The notes beneath the pieces are model-generated. The model did not search any database and had not been told where the DNA came from. It saw only the letters and a list, made by a program, of their open reading frames with translations. From the NCBI GenBank assembly GCA_002286715.1, contig NSJX01000007.1, positions 912,499-976,498 of the forward strand: 64,000 bases of DNA. The letters are read 5' to 3'. Numbering within the stretch: position 1 is the stretch's first letter; the number at the start of each line of letters is the position of its first letter. Position numbers and translations under genes: made by a program. Source of the stretch: Dentipellis sp. KUC8613. Taxonomy: Eukaryota > Basidiomycota > Agaricomycetes > Russulales > Hericiaceae. Positions 1-11,530 of the stretch are shown in pieces.

Positions 1-114
1 TGAGAGGTGGTTGTCAGTGATCCCTACTTCGTTTTGTCTGCTTTGTGGGGTGACTGACGAGTGTATGCGTGCAATGATAGCTCTACGCCTGTACCGGTGC
101 ACGAGTGCGACGGC

Positions 115-780
115 ATGGCTAGGCAGCCGAGCATGACGTGCACGCGGACGGAGCGCGCGATCTGGGCGGGCGACAGGGTCGCGACGGAGCACGCGGAGCG
201 GTGGGCATATTACAATTCTGCGCCGCCGGCGAGGCCTGCTGCTGCTGTCGAGCGTGCGGAATGCGACCGCCAACGACACATTGAAGACAAGCGTCGGCGA
301 CAAATTGAAGACCAGCGTCAACGACAAATTGAAGACCAGCGCCGACGACAAATTGAAGACCAGCGCCAGCGACAAATTCAATACGACCGCCAACGCGAAT
401 ACTATCAGCGCCAGTCCGACTGCCTCCGAGAATACGACCGCCAACGTGAAGAGAAACTGCGGCGGGAGGCGGAAGCGCGCGCTGCTGCGAGCAAGGCCAT
501 GTGGATGAGCGTTTTCCGGGTCTTCGTGGTGTTGATAGTGTTCTTTGTTGTGATGTCTTGCTTTGGTGAGTATCAGTCTCCGATTTCGGTACAGAAAACC
601 CCACATGGGGTGGTTGAATGTTCGGCTGCGAGCGATGCTGACTACCGGATCTGGGCTGGCAGGGCTGCTGCTGCCGGTAGGCGCAGTGGCTCGGATGATC
701 TTCCTCTTGAACTTCACGGAATGGTAGGCGTGAAGCCGGCTGGAGATCTAGAAGGGTGGAATGGATATGACAGTGGTTGA
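115..780 (+). CDS. Hypothetical single-pass membrane protein with an RQ/ED-rich repeat
   Basis: The frame opens after a stop at 55-57 and the first ATG is at 115, giving 221 aa; an upstream exon is possible. The middle (about residues 55-125) is very rich in Arg, Gln, Glu and Asp, with an 8-residue repeat RQIEDQRQ and a probable coiled coil. It is followed at about residues 128-150 by one strongly hydrophobic stretch (VFRVFVVLIVFFVVMSCF), a plausible membrane anchor with the charged part on one side. A GTGAGT at 565 and several downstream AG sites mean that the C-terminus after the membrane segment could be spliced differently. No known domain is recognised. The repeat is translated in frame as regular charged units, which supports coding, but no homologue comes to mind, so function is unknown and the gene itself is only moderately certain. 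Confidence 0.45.
   Translation: MARQPSMTCTRTERAIWAGDRVATEHAERWAYYNSAPPARPAAAVERAECDRQRHIEDKRRRQIEDQRQRQIEDQRRRQIEDQRQRQIQYDRQREYYQRQSDCLREYDRQREEKLRREAEARAAASKAMWMSVFRVFVVLIVFFVVMSCFGEYQSPISVQKTPHGVVECSAASDADYRIWAGRAAAAGRRSGSDDLPLELHGMVGVKPAGDLEGWNGYDSG
274..393 (+). repeat. Five-copy 24-bp coding tandem repeat
   Basis: Five head-to-tail 24-bp units starting cgaca(a/c)att(g/c)aa at 274, 298, 322, 346 and 370. Units 2-4 are nearly identical; the first and last are diverged. The length is a multiple of three, so copy-number changes keep the frame of the surrounding ORF, each unit adding RQIEDQRQ or a close variant. Confidence 0.9.
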
Positions 781-2593
781 CGGATGTTTGGAATGTTTCC
801 TGCTTTCTGTTCTCGTTTTCTCTTTTCTGCGTATGTTGTTCTTCCACAAGGCGTTTTCTAAGAATGTAGGGTGTAACATAGCGAACTCGGCGGGTCAATT
901 TCAATTCTAGGGGCTAACTACAATTTTTTGGTTGTTACATGCACCGTCAATTTTGACAGGACTGGGATTGAAGGATGCAGTTGCACAGTCTAGGCACGGC
1001 CGCTCGGCGAGTTCGGGAAGGGCGGCCCGCGCCACGACGCGAAGCTCGAGTCGCCTGAGACACGATTTCCTCCTTGGACGCGACGCGCTTCGCACTCCAG
1101 CTGACCATCCTATCCCAACACCTGCTATATCCGTCCAACCACCTCTTCCGCATTAATGCGCATACAGGCACATGAACGATGGCCGTTCTTGATAACGATG
1201 GATTGTGTAGGTCGGTGACAGTGACGCCCGGCGCGACTCGAGGCGTTCGTGCGGATCCGCGAGGTGTCCGGTCCCGGAATGTCTTTATGCACTGGCCCAG
1301 TGCGGGAGCAGCCCTCAACGAGCTCGCCACGCTGCATGCATGCCAGTGCGCTACGCTGACATGGGCAGGCGCAATATGCCCATGTGTAGCTGCAGCGGGA
1401 CGGAGGACGTGCGTGCGCACGACCCTGATCTTCCAATGCCACTGCCAGCGAGCCAACTCGGAAATGACCCTCAAAACATACCGGGGACCCCGCCTCGTGT
1501 GTCCCGCTTTCCTTCCGTCGATGCTTCGTCTAGCGTGCCATCTGGATTCTGGAAGCCGCGCCGACAAGAATAACTACTGTGCCGTACAGGAGGGGGCGCG
1601 CCTCGTCATCTGTGGGACGCGTCCACCTGCGCCTTTGCCTATGTGCTCTAATTGACGATCCGCCGGGGACGTCGAACGCGTTCTAGCGTTGGCCAAGGCC
1701 GGGGGTGGGGAGCGCAGATCGGCAGCGCGTCGCGGGCGGCGGTGCGTGCGCCAATCTGAGGAGGGCACGAAGGCTATCTGCCGCTCCGGGATCCGAGGCT
1801 GCTGATTATCGTAGCATGAATCGGGGTGGACGTGGACATGGACATGTCATTGTCATGCTCGGATTCGAGAAACGCAGAGCGCGGCTGCGAGCTCGAGCTC
1901 GAACATTCTCGGAGAGCGTCGCGAGTCGCGCAGCGTCGACGGGTGCCAGAGCCAGAAGCGGATCTGGTGTCCAACATGCCAACAAGCGGCCACTTGCGTT
2001 TAGCTTTCCTTGGGTGTGGAGGCGTGCACTCGGCAAGTGGGATTCCGTATTGGGAAGCAGACGGGGCTGACGCACGCGGGCATTGGCAGGCTTCTATTTA
2101 TTGTGTTCATTGATGGACGGACTGGGCCGGCGGTGGGCGTAGGTGGGTCGGTCGACGGCGAGGACGTGCAGGAGTGTATGGAGAAGAGCAGTCGCGGGGA
2201 GACGTGTGAATGCCGCTGAGTGTGGTGAACACGTGTGGTGCGGCTCAGAAAAGGGCAGAGGGGACGGACAGCACCCGCTGAGAGAAATCGACCAATGGCG
2301 GGGCAGGGCGCAGCGGTGGTTTGGAGAACAGGGACTCGGGTCTGGACAGGAAGCGCGAGCGAGGAGGCGGAATGGAGAGACCGAGGCGATGAGGACAGAG
2401 GGAGCGTGGGAGGTGCGAATCGCGTCGAAGAGCTTCGGACGGGGATCGCGTTCGACTAGACGCGTTCTGCTCGATGCCGGCATTAATTCTCTCTGCGCCT
2501 TCAGATCGGGCAGTCGACCAGCCAGACATGTCCCTCCAATCCCCTCTAAAGCCTGTCCGCCCCCGCTCCCGCTAACTGCCTCCTTTCCCGCCC
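781..2593. other. Gene-poor interval
   Basis: About 1.8 kb in which the open frames on both strands are short, overlapping and of random-looking composition (Arg/Pro/Ser-rich reading of GC-rich DNA). No domain, splice-consistent exon chain or RNA gene is seen. The last few hundred bases become pyrimidine-rich, as expected for the promoter and 5' UTR of the RGS-domain gene that follows. An ATG at 2528 with a ctaac branch-like motif after it could mark an alternative first exon of that gene. Confidence 0.5.
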
Positions 2594-4965
2594 ATGGCCT
2601 CCCGCAACCACCTCGCTCTCTCAGAGCAGCAGCCCCGCCAGATCTCCCTCACCGTCCGCGCTCTCCTCACTCTTCCCGTTCGTCTTCTCTCTTCTTCTTG
2701 CTCTTCTTCGGCTGACTCCTCTCCAGTACCGCCTCTGCAACCCCCCACCGGCCGTGGGCAAGGTCAGATCATGCAAGGGTACGTTCTCTCACGCTACACT
2801 CGGCGCTCTCTCACCCGCGCCACAGTCACGCCTCTCTTCGAGGTCAAGCTCGAGGATGTCATCAACAGAAAACACCTCCCGCCGCTCGGACTCAAGGACT
2901 TTGAGGAGTGGCTCCTCTTCGTCGAGGGTTCTCCGGAAAATCTGTAAGCACACGTGTCCCGCCTTTCCGGCGCATCCTCACTCTATTTCTAGCTACTTTA
3001 TGCTCTGGCTCCGCGAGTACACCGCTCGCTACATCCAATGGGAAGCTGGCGCCGACCTCAAGTCTCCTCCGCCTCCTTCTCCTTCTTCCCCCACCAATTA
3101 CCGCTTTTCCACCCCACGCGTCCCAGATTCCGCCCTTTCTCTCTTTTACGCCCGCGCAAAACAGACCTTCTTTATGCCCAACGCTGATTACGAGCTCAAC
3201 GTTCCTTCTGACATTATCTCCCGCTTCCATTCTCATTATGCCTCCCCGCCGTATCCCCATCCTAACGAATTCCACGACGTCGCATGGGAGGTCCACGGCA
3301 TGCTCCAAGAAAGTCTCGACAGGTTTGTCGTCGCCGCCTACCAGAACGTTGGCACCAACAGGGCTCTCTGCGGCATCATCGGCGGCATCACCTTTTCTCT
3401 CCTGGGCACGGTCGCCCCCATCGCCTGCAACCTCGTAGGTGCTCGCTCGCGATGGCTACGCCTCACTGCACTGCCTGGCCTCTGGCTTGGCCTCACCGTC
3501 CTTCTCGCTAGCTTGCACGGTGTACGTCATCCCGTCATCCTCGATTGTTTACGTCCTCACACCATTCTAGGTATGTATGATGGTCTACATCTTTGGTGAC
3601 CTCCGCCAGCTCCGGAAGTTCGAATTGGCACGGCCCCGCATCTCAGCGCCAAAGATACACATTCAATCTGAGAAAATCTCCAGGCCCATTCGTCCAAGCT
3701 TTACCCACTCCCGTTCTGTCACCTCTCTTCCCGCCACCATCGCCTCTCTCACCCCCACGCGCAGCGTCCCTCCCATACCCACGCCGCCTTCTGAGCGCAC
3801 CGCTCTTCCTCAACTAAAACTCGACATTCCCGCGCCGCCCCCCGCTTTCCCCGCACCCCCATCCTCGTCCTCGCACACCGTTTCCGCATACGCCTCCATC
3901 TCCACGCCCTACGAACACAACCGCTCGACCTCCTCGCTCGCGTCAAGTGGCAGCTCCGACGTCCCCAGTGACAAGCACGACTATGACGATGCGAATGCCG
4001 TCATCATCTCGGACGCGTACTACGACGCGAACCCTGCTCCCGAAGGCCCCGCGACGCGCACTGGCCCCGGTGCCGCGCTCCCCATCCCTCCTGTCTTTGG
4101 CGGCGCGTACAAGTTCGGCAACCCCGACCCCCGCTACCACACGCGCGAGTGCCGTGCGAACCGCGCCTGCCGCATCAGCAAGACCGCCGGGTTCATCCAT
4201 CCCTACGACTCGGTCGATGACTTTGACAAGGCCGACTTCCGCGGCGGCCCGCGCGCCGTCAGCGCGATGGAGCAGGGCATGGGGCTGCCCTTCGGCCTCG
4301 GGCTGGGCGTGACGGACGGCGACGAGTTCGACTTTGACGCGCTCCCCGCGCGCGGGTTCGGCCCCGGCTGGGACAGCGACGATAGCGGCTCGTGCATCTG
4401 CCCCATGACGCCCGCCATCGCGTCCTCCGTCGCGCTGCCCAGCACGCGCCCGCAGTCCTCGCAGGGACAGACGGCGTCCATGACGATGATGACGACGACG
4501 ACCTCGCCGTCGTCCTCCATGGGCCTGAGCCCCATCCTCGCGGAGAAGCGCCGCTTCAACGCGCTCGAGCGCCAGATGCCGCTCGAGGCGCACCCCGCGC
4601 GCTGCACCGCGGGCGAGTTCTCGCCGCGCGCGATGCTCGCGCGGGCACAGTACAAGTGCAAGCACACGATCCTGCCGCTGCCAGGCGCAGGCGCGCACCT
4701 GCCCTCGTCGACGGTGCGCGCGCCGGACGTGGACGTGCGCCGCACGCGCGCGCGCTACCGCCGCGAGCGCGACGAGCGGCACGACCTCGCCGTGCGCGCG
4801 CGTGAACGCTTCGTGCAGACCGTGCCCGCGTTCGGCCCGCTCACGCGCGTACTCAGCCCCGTCGTGTCGCGCGCGCAGTGGGAGATCGTGATCCGGAGCG
4901 CGTCGCTGGCGCTGCTGATCAGCGTCGTGTTCGTCGGTGCGCTCTTGGCGATCCCCGTGCGGTGA
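2594..4965 (+). CDS. RGS-domain membrane protein, Rax1/RgsC-like
   Basis: Three exons (2594-2943, 2993-3521, 3571-4965) joined by two 49-nt introns give about 757 aa; the frame is continuous across both joins. An RGS domain starts at LKDFEEWLLFVEGSPENL and runs through YFMLWLREYTARY to about residue 250. It is followed by hydrophobic segments (GIIGGITFSLLGTVAPIACN, LPGLWLGLTVLLASLHGV, then CMMVYIFGDLRQL) and a last hydrophobic helix at the C-terminus (ASLALLISVVFVGALLAI). RGS followed by membrane helices and the FGDLRQLRKFELARP signature is the Rax1/RgsC arrangement, linked in yeast to bud-site selection and in moulds to growth and stress responses through G-alpha control. A long low-complexity Pro/Ser and acidic linker (about residues 320-650) makes it larger than yeast Rax1. 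The start is uncertain: ATG 2594 or the in-frame ATG at 2771, which is nearer the RGS domain. Confidence 0.8.
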
Positions 4966-5711
4966 CGCGTTGACGCTGACGGCGGGTCGCGTTTTGGCGT
5001 GTACGTCTGTGTTTGTCTGTGGTATAGTGTTATGTGCGTCATCTCTTCGCGGTCATCTGTGTTGTGCCTTGCTCCTCGTCCCTTGTTCTCTCCTCCCTGT
5101 TTCCTGTTCTACGCTGTATTCCACTTGCTCTCGCTTGCTCGCTTTGTACCATTACTGCGTCATCTCTCCGCGTGACTGCGGCGTCCTTCGTCTTCGCCCT
5201 TCGCCCTTCACCTTCGTCCGCTAGTGTACCCACTGCCGAACTCAGACTCGGACCCAGTGCTCCCCTTCACCTTGCTCTCTACGTTATGCCCCCCTGTTGT
5301 TGCTCCTGATACCGATACCGATACCTTGTCTGCCTAGACACGACGCGCCCCCGTCACGCCCTCCCTTTACGAACGATCTTCTTTTGCTCATGCTCATGCT
5401 CCTCCTCTCGCTCTTGCGAGCTACCGATTTTTTTTTGTGCCGCTTGCTTCGTTGTGCCTGGACTCTCTGATCTGCCCCGCGCGTTTGTGTCCGGCTACAC
5501 TTCGTTCATACGGCCGAATATATGCGGGGTGGTTCTCTTGGCTCTTGGGTAGAATACGAGTATGCGGCAATATGAATGGCCTTATTGTCGTTCTGACCAG
5601 CTGGATGAGCCGCAGGCGCTGTGATGGTGCGCTCCATTTCGCATAAGAAAGACAGTTGTTCAAAAAGAACGTATGACTAGAATTGTGCCAGTGGAAACTG
5701 CGAGTGGTACT
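4966..5711. other. Convergent intergenic region
   Basis: 746 bp between the stop codons of the RGS gene (+) and the aldose epimerase gene (-). It is T/C-rich and should hold both 3' UTRs. No coding or RNA feature is supported. Confidence 0.6.
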
Positions 5712-7513
5712 CTACTCGTGGTCTACAGAGAGAATAGAAAGATGTGCGCCCTTTGCAAAGTTCGAGAACCGGTACGTCGTGCTCCACGAGAAGTCCTTCC
5801 CGGGCCCGTCTGGCGGTCGACACGCCACGAGACGAGGACGGAGATGAGAATGAGAATGAGGTCAGAGATGAGGATGGAGAAAGACAGAGCAGCGGCACGT
5901 ACAGATCTGGTCCACCCCCCACTGCGGGTTATTGATCGCGTCGACCCAGCCCTGCTGCTCGATGGCCACGGCCGAGTGCGAGCCGTAGCTCAGGCCGGGC
6001 CCGCCGTGCACGGCCTTGCGCGGCGTGTTGAGCCCGTTCGAGGTGTACACTTGCGTCGCGGGCATGTTCGTCGTGATGTCGAGCCTGCGTGCGTGGGATG
6101 AGTACCAGTATGGGAATCGAGGAGGGGAGGGCGTGAGGGGAGCGGGCGCACCTGATGCCGGAAAAGTCGCTCCAGAGGCTCACGCCGTGCGTCAGCTCCT
6201 CGGGCTTGTCGTAGATCCAACAGTTGTCGTAGCCCTGACAGTCTGTCACCATACGCGGCGACCACAGCACCAGTCAGCCCGGGACTGGAAACACGTCATG
6301 TCCAATGATCGTTCATTAACGCACCGGGCCCACACACGCCCTTCGCCTGCTCAAAGCGCGCGCCGATCTTCGCGGGCTGCCGGAAGTCGAGCGCGGTGCC
6401 GTCGACGTTGAGGATGTCGCCTGTGGGGACGCCGTCGCCGTCCGTCTTGAGGTAGCGCGAGCCGTCGACGTAGAGCGTGTGGTCGAGGATGGTGGCTGTG
6501 TTCCAGTTCTGCGTGCTCGTGCGGAAGCCGTCGAGGTTCCTGTGGGGGCAGTGGGGGCAGTGAGGGACGAGGGAATATGGATTATGGATGAAGGGTTGGC
6601 AGGAAGAATGGTGAAGGGGCGGCGCACCAGTATACGTGCTGCGTCACCATGATTGGCGTCTGCGCGGACGCCGTCGCGTGCACCTGAGTGCGCAGCTGGC
6701 CGTTATCCACGGAATGGGTGACCTGGTCGAGGTCAGTACGGGCTTACAATGTTTCCCTTCTGGGGGAACGCACGAAAGCATCGACATAGCCCGGGAAGCC
6801 CTCGTCCGCCGTGTCGAGGTGGTGGTACGTCACGCTCGTCGCGTTCTTGTCCACGATCGTCCAGTTGCGGCGGTCCCAGCCGATGGTCCCGCCGTGCAGC
6901 GTGTTGTGCCCGGCGTTGGTGGGGATGTGATAGACCCCGGGGCCGTCGGCGGGCGGGTTGCGCGTTGGGGGGATGGTGAATCTGCCTGTTCGCACATGCA
7001 GGAGCGTTAGTAGAGAATGGGAATCGTGAGGAGCGGGTTGGGGTGACTGACCGTTCTTGATACGGTTGGCGTAGCTGCAAGACGTTTTCGTCAGTAATCA
7101 CAAACAGTGCAGGAAGTTAGATCTTGACAGACCGTCCGACTATGGCGTTGAATACGGGGTGCCCGGAGTCGGTCAGCAATCGCGACTGGAAGATCAATCG
7201 CATCAGCGGTGTTGATTTCCGCAACAACTCATAATAATTACGCACGGGGTCATCGTAGCCCGGGACCACGTCGAGCGATTGGCCATCCCGGTCCTTGACG
7301 TACAGTTCAGCCAGCGTCGCGCCGAGCGACACGAACTTGGCGGCGACGGACCCGTCGGGCGACGAGATTGTCGTCACATCGAACGGCTAAAGCGCATCAG
7401 CACTCGGATATAGGACAAGGAAGGTGGGAACACACCCAGGCCTCGCAGTCATTCAGCTGTGCCGCAACAGTGCTGGCCAGGGCAGCGAAACCTGCGAACT
7501 TGAAGAATAGCAT
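5712..7513 (-). CDS. Secreted aldose 1-epimerase (galactose mutarotase family)
   Basis: Ten exons can be chained on the minus strand, with nine short introns that all keep the frame (the first three are 7387-7435, 7186-7245 and about 7077-7132). The product is about 395 aa. It starts MLFFKFAGFAALASTVAAQ, a typical signal peptide ending in AxA, so it is secreted or vacuolar rather than cytosolic like the Leloir mutarotase. Family landmarks: VGRYANRIKNGRF, NAGHNTLHGG with GWDRRNW, then TQHVYWNLDG holding the catalytic His, YDNCWIYD, and VAIEQQGWVDA holding the probable catalytic Glu. The enzyme interconverts alpha and beta anomers of aldoses such as galactose or glucose; in wood-decay fungi secreted members are thought to speed use of sugars released from polysaccharides. 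The last exon (5712-5809) ends SILSVDHE. Confidence 0.9.
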
Positions 7514-8016
7514 GGTGGGCGGTTGGAGGACGCCTTGGGGAAAGAAAGGCTGCGCCGTGTTCCCTATGATATGTACTCACATGTTTGAATATCTGTGGAC
7601 TGAAAAGTCGAGTGTATTTCTATCCGTGAACATGCCACCAACTGCTGTTATTCCGGTGGAATTGATGAGTCCGTGAATATTCATTAGCGGTGGACAATTG
7701 TTGCAGGGTAGTAAGACGTGTCAATAAAAGTACTTATCATCACTCACTGCCTAATCCGCACTTTTTGAGACTACACCCGACCGTTTGCAACAGCTGGAAA
7801 ACTGGAACGTAGGTAGAAACAGACGTCCGGCCGCCGAGCCACGACCGTTGCTCCGGGTCGCTGGGGCGAGTCAGTAACCAGATTGTCGAGTTGGCAAGAT
7901 CGCGACAAGTGACAAGAAATGATCGATCTTGCTGACACCACGTGACCGCGATATGACGGTATTCTTCAAATGCATCCTCGACTTTTTTTCCTTCATCCAG
8001 TGCGGCCTTACATCTC
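7514..8016. promoter_or_regulatory. Divergent promoter region, epimerase / F-box
   Basis: 503 bp between the divergent start codons of the secreted epimerase (-) and the F-box gene (+). It presumably carries both promoters. No clear TATA box or operator could be assigned by eye; a 102-codon minus-strand ORF here has no protein-like features. Confidence 0.5.
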
Positions 8017-9759
8017 ATGTCTGCCGACAAAGAAACGCCTGCATCCACTCACAACACTGAATTCATAGATGACAGGCTCAGCAGTTCCCGTGCGGATGCG
8101 CACATGAAGATGCTGCTAGAGGGAATGCGCTCCAATCCATTCGTGCCTCCGGTGGACGGCTGCCCCATCAACACTCTCCCAAACGAGCTCCTCTCATACA
8201 TCTTTACGCTTGGAGCCCAGCTGGACTATGCTGATGACAAGGACGAGGAGGATATTGACGACGACGACTCGGACGACGACGACGAGCCCACGCCCGAATT
8301 CCAGGTGCTCGCGTCGCACGTGTGCAAGCGCTGGCGCGACGTCGCGATCCAGACGCCGTCGCTGTGGACGCGCCTTGACTTCACCGAGGGGCCGCCGTTC
8401 GACAAGTCCAGGACGTACATCGAGCGCTCCGCGGGCTGTCCGCTCGTGATCGACATCGACTGCACCGTCCCCGACGACGACTCGGACGAGGAGGAGGAAG
8501 AGGACGAAGTGGAGGAAGTGGAGGAATTCGACGAGACGGAGGAGGTCGTGCAGTCCGATGCAGACGCACCGGACGACGAGCCCAAGAGCAGCGCCGCTAC
8601 GAAACGCAAGTCCCGCTCGTTTGGCCCCGCCGACCTCGACGCGATCCGCGCGCTCATTCTCCCGCACGTCAACCGCTGGCGCATCTTCGAGCTCATGACG
8701 GAGGACTACGCGATCATGCACCACACGCTCAACGCACTCGCGACCGCACCCGCGGCCGAACAGCTCAAGATGCTCCACCTCTACCACTACGACGACACCG
8801 ACGACATCGAGCACTTCGAGCCCGCCGAGCTGCGTGCGCCCGTCGTGCCGTTCGCAGGGCAGGCGCCTCAGCTCGTCAATGTCGCGCTCTGGGGCGTGCA
8901 TGTCGACTGGCCGCGCTGCGACTTCTTCCAGGGTCTCGAGGAGCTCGAGCTCGCATACCACGCGCAGGACGTGCGCCCCGAGTGGGACGACTTCACGCGC
9001 ATGCTCACGCGCTCCCCGAACCTGGTCACCCTCACGCTCTGCATGTCCGGGCCCGCAGGCGCGCCCGCGGACTGGCCGAAGGACACCATCGAGCTGCCGT
9101 CCGTGCGCAACCTCGTGCTTGCGTTTCAGCCGCAGGCGTACGCGTCCGCGCTGCTCGAGCGCCTCGTCTTCCCGAACGCCGCGAGCCTCGCGCTCGATCT
9201 CGAAGAGGAGGACTACTCCACGTTTGTCGCGCAGCTCGCCGCGCCGCTCCCGGGAAAGACAAAGTCGCTGCTCAACGGCCTACAGGAGCTGCGCATCTCG
9301 GGCCTGCCGTGCAACGATGCCGCGATCGACACGCTCTACGCCTCGCTCCCGAACGTCGTCGACCTGCACCTTAACCGGTACCACCTCGAGGAGCCGTTCT
9401 TCACGAGGCTCTTTCCCCAGGCGCCCGGCGCGGCGTCCTCCTCGGCGGCGGCAGGGGACGCGCACGTCCCGCTTCCGAGCCTACAAAACCTATCTTCCTC
9501 GGGCGTGGATGGAGAGCAGATGCACCAGCTCGCGGAGGCGCGCATCGCTGCGGGCCGCCCGCTCAAGAAGGTGTTCATGGAGATCGACGATGTCGTCGAG
9601 CCGGACGACGAGAAGTGGCTAAGGGAACACTTGGAGCGCTTCGAGTTCTTCGAGGGCTCGGACGACGAGGATGAATTGGAGATTGACGGGATTGAGATCA
9701 TGTCGGATGACGGTCTTGAAGCAATGTCGGGTGACGAGGACGATGCGTCACAAGATTGA
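8017..9759 (+). CDS. F-box protein with leucine-rich C-terminal part
   Basis: A single 580-aa open frame without introns. An F-box-like motif begins at INTLPNELLSYIFTLGAQ (about residues 51-68) and continues after an acidic insertion (DEEDIDDDDSDDDDE) with FQVLASHVCKRWRDVAIQTP SLW, the usual fungal F-box end in which an invariant Trp packs in the fold. The rest has irregular leucine-rich strands (LVTLTLCM, VDLHLNRYH) typical of the large basidiomycete F-box/LRR family that presents substrates to SCF ubiquitin ligases. Two acidic tracts (about residues 70-90 and 150-190) and an acidic tail are unusual but common in this expanded family. Start ATG 8017 is the first in the frame. Strong open frames on the opposite strand are compositional shadows of its GC-rich third positions. 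Substrate unknown. Confidence 0.85.
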   Translation: MSADKETPASTHNTEFIDDRLSSSRADAHMKMLLEGMRSNPFVPPVDGCPINTLPNELLSYIFTLGAQLDYADDKDEEDIDDDDSDDDDEPTPEFQVLASHVCKRWRDVAIQTPSLWTRLDFTEGPPFDKSRTYIERSAGCPLVIDIDCTVPDDDSDEEEEEDEVEEVEEFDETEEVVQSDADAPDDEPKSSAATKRKSRSFGPADLDAIRALILPHVNRWRIFELMTEDYAIMHHTLNALATAPAAEQLKMLHLYHYDDTDDIEHFEPAELRAPVVPFAGQAPQLVNVALWGVHVDWPRCDFFQGLEELELAYHAQDVRPEWDDFTRMLTRSPNLVTLTLCMSGPAGAPADWPKDTIELPSVRNLVLAFQPQAYASALLERLVFPNAASLALDLEEEDYSTFVAQLAAPLPGKTKSLLNGLQELRISGLPCNDAAIDTLYASLPNVVDLHLNRYHLEEPFFTRLFPQAPGAASSSAAAGDAHVPLPSLQNLSSSGVDGEQMHQLAEARIAAGRPLKKVFMEIDDVVEPDDEKWLREHLERFEFFEGSDDEDELEIDGIEIMSDDGLEAMSGDEDDASQD

Positions 9760-10053
9760 GTCGGGGGACGAGACGAGACAAAATAGACCAGACGATAGGA
9801 TGGAATCATGGTGAGTATAGCTTGCATACTTTGTCATCGTAAGGCTCTGCTGACAGGGTGCTTCCCAGATTGCATATAACGTTTTTATCTGCGCGGTGTC
9901 TTACATTACGACGAAATGAGTCGGGACCAGATGAGAAGTAGTAGTACAGATCTATTGTAGCCAATACAGATGTAGATGCGACAGCATGCCTATACAATCG
10001 TCCAAACGCATACACCCCCACCCATCTCGTATCGTCCGGTATCATCGACACAC

Positions 10054-11033
10054 TCACCACGCCTTGCCCGCACCCGCACCCGCACCCTCGCCGCGGTACG
10101 GCAGCTCCGCGACGCCAATGACCATCTCCGGCAGATCCTCGTCCTCCATCTCGCTGTACAAGCTCCGCTCCTTGCCCTTCACCGACGCGCCGGAACTGCG
10201 CACCTCGCCATGGTGCGGGTGCCGCGCGTCCGGCATCGCAATAAGCACGGACACCTGCATGTCCCGCGGCTCCGCACCGTCTTTTTCGACCCCGGGCGCG
10301 GAGCCCTCCGGCGGTGCAACTGGTGGGGGCGGCGACGGTGACCGCGTGGAGCCAAACGGGAACCGGAGCATGCGCCGGAGAGACGAGGGCGGCGAAAGGG
10401 ACGGCAGAGGCGAGAGCGAAGGCGCGGAAGCGTCTGGCGGTGCGTTCGTCTGCGGCAGGGGCTTGTACGCCGTGGGGACCGCCGACACGGGCTACGCAGC
10501 GCCGCGTGGGCCAGCCGGTGCGTGTCAGTCAGCGCACTGTGCACGGGGACGCGCCGGGGAGTGCAGGGCGGGGGAAAGGACGCACCAGGATGTCTGCCCA
10601 CTCGCAGCTCGCGCGCGCGGTGCCGGGCACGACCCAGGTGTCCCACATGCGCGGCTTCGCGCCGAAGGTGCGCCTGCGCGCGCCGGGCCCGCCCGTGGGC
10701 GACGGCGGGATCGCGCCCGCGAGGATGGCCTCCTCCATGCGGCGCCGGAAGCGGCGGCGCACGATGAACGAGCGCAGGATGATCGCGCAGGAGACGGTGA
10801 GCAGCAGGAAGAGCGTCGCGAGGAACGTGAAGCTGGATAGGCGCCGCGCGGTCGCATGGCATCATCAGTGGGTATATTGCGAGGGTGTGGCTGAATGCGT
10901 GGAAGACGTACAGGTACAGGGAAGATGAGTTGTTGCCGCCCCCGCCCCCGCTGCTCGCGGTGGTGGTGGCGGGCCCTGCGGTGAAGAAAGGCTGGTCGCT
11001 GGTGGTGGAGGGCGTCGTCAAGGTGGAGGACAT
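10054..11033 (-). CDS. Small single-pass membrane protein of unknown function
   Basis: Three exons (11033-10912, 10832-10586, 10491-10054) with GTACGT...CAG and GTGCGT...TAG introns give 268 aa. The N-terminus is Ser/Thr/Gly-rich and probably outside the cytosol (no signal peptide). One membrane helix follows, formed exactly across intron 1 (LYLYL joined to FTFLATLFLLLTVSCAIIL), then a basic stop-transfer RSFIVRRRFRRRMEEA. The cytosolic part contains KPRMWDTWVV, then a Pro/Ser-rich and acidic tail ending in a Gly/Ala repeat. I recognise the arrangement LYLY-TM-RSFxxRRR...FGxKPxxxD as a recurrent uncharacterised family in Agaricomycetes, but no function is known. ATG 11033 is preferred to an in-frame ATG at 11162, because the extra 43 residues look unlike coding sequence. 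Confidence 0.75.
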
Positions 11034-11530
11034 GACGGTCGCAGGAGAGGAGGACAGCCCGACGGCTGTGTCAGTTGGGTCTTCAGTGAAGCGAGGCGGA
11101 GGAGGCCGATGACCACTGCTGCCTATCATCACGTGCCTATGTTTTTTAGCCTCCTTCCACACTTGTCTCCCCTGCTCTCAGCCTCTTGGCCACTATCTTT
11201 GGCGATACGGATCTGGGCGTCGCGATGTGCATGCTTTGGATAAACTTCAATATTTCTATTACTGCTACTTATTCGACACCTACATGCGCCCTGCTCTCCA
11301 CCTCCCGCCGCGCGTGCGCACCATCCCAGACCCAAAAAAGAAGCCGTAGAGTGCTGGAAATCGTGCAGGTATATCGTCATCATCCCCCGATCGTGAAGAA
11401 CCAAGATTATGTAGCAATGTCCCAGGATAAGTTGTATAGTACAAACCAAAAAAGCAACCGCAACAAAGGAATGTCTAGAGATCAACGTACGTCGAAAGGA
11501 AGGGCGTGCGAGCGGCAGGTGCCTTGAGCC
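11034..11530. other. Intergenic region upstream of the small membrane protein
   Basis: 497 bp between two minus-strand genes: promoter of the membrane-protein gene and 3' UTR of the TCP11-like gene. Nothing else is recognised. Confidence 0.5.

Noticed and set aside
1179..1655. 158-codon ORF in the gene-poor interval
   Set aside because: Random-like composition, no splice partners, no motif and competing frames of the same length on both strands.
2779..2825. GTACGT...CACAG segment that could be an intron before the RGS domain
   Set aside because: Removing its 47 nt puts ATG 2594 out of frame with the RGS domain, and no upstream start in the needed frame is convincing.
3943..4782. Long minus-strand ORF (279 codons) opposite the RGS/Rax1-like gene
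   Set aside because: Composition is almost only Arg, Ala, Val and Gly, a shadow of GC-rich third positions in the true frame.
8194..8961. Long minus-strand ORF (255 codons) opposite the F-box gene
   Set aside because: It mirrors the codon periodicity of the real GC-rich gene, is Val/Arg/Glu repetitive and has no domain.
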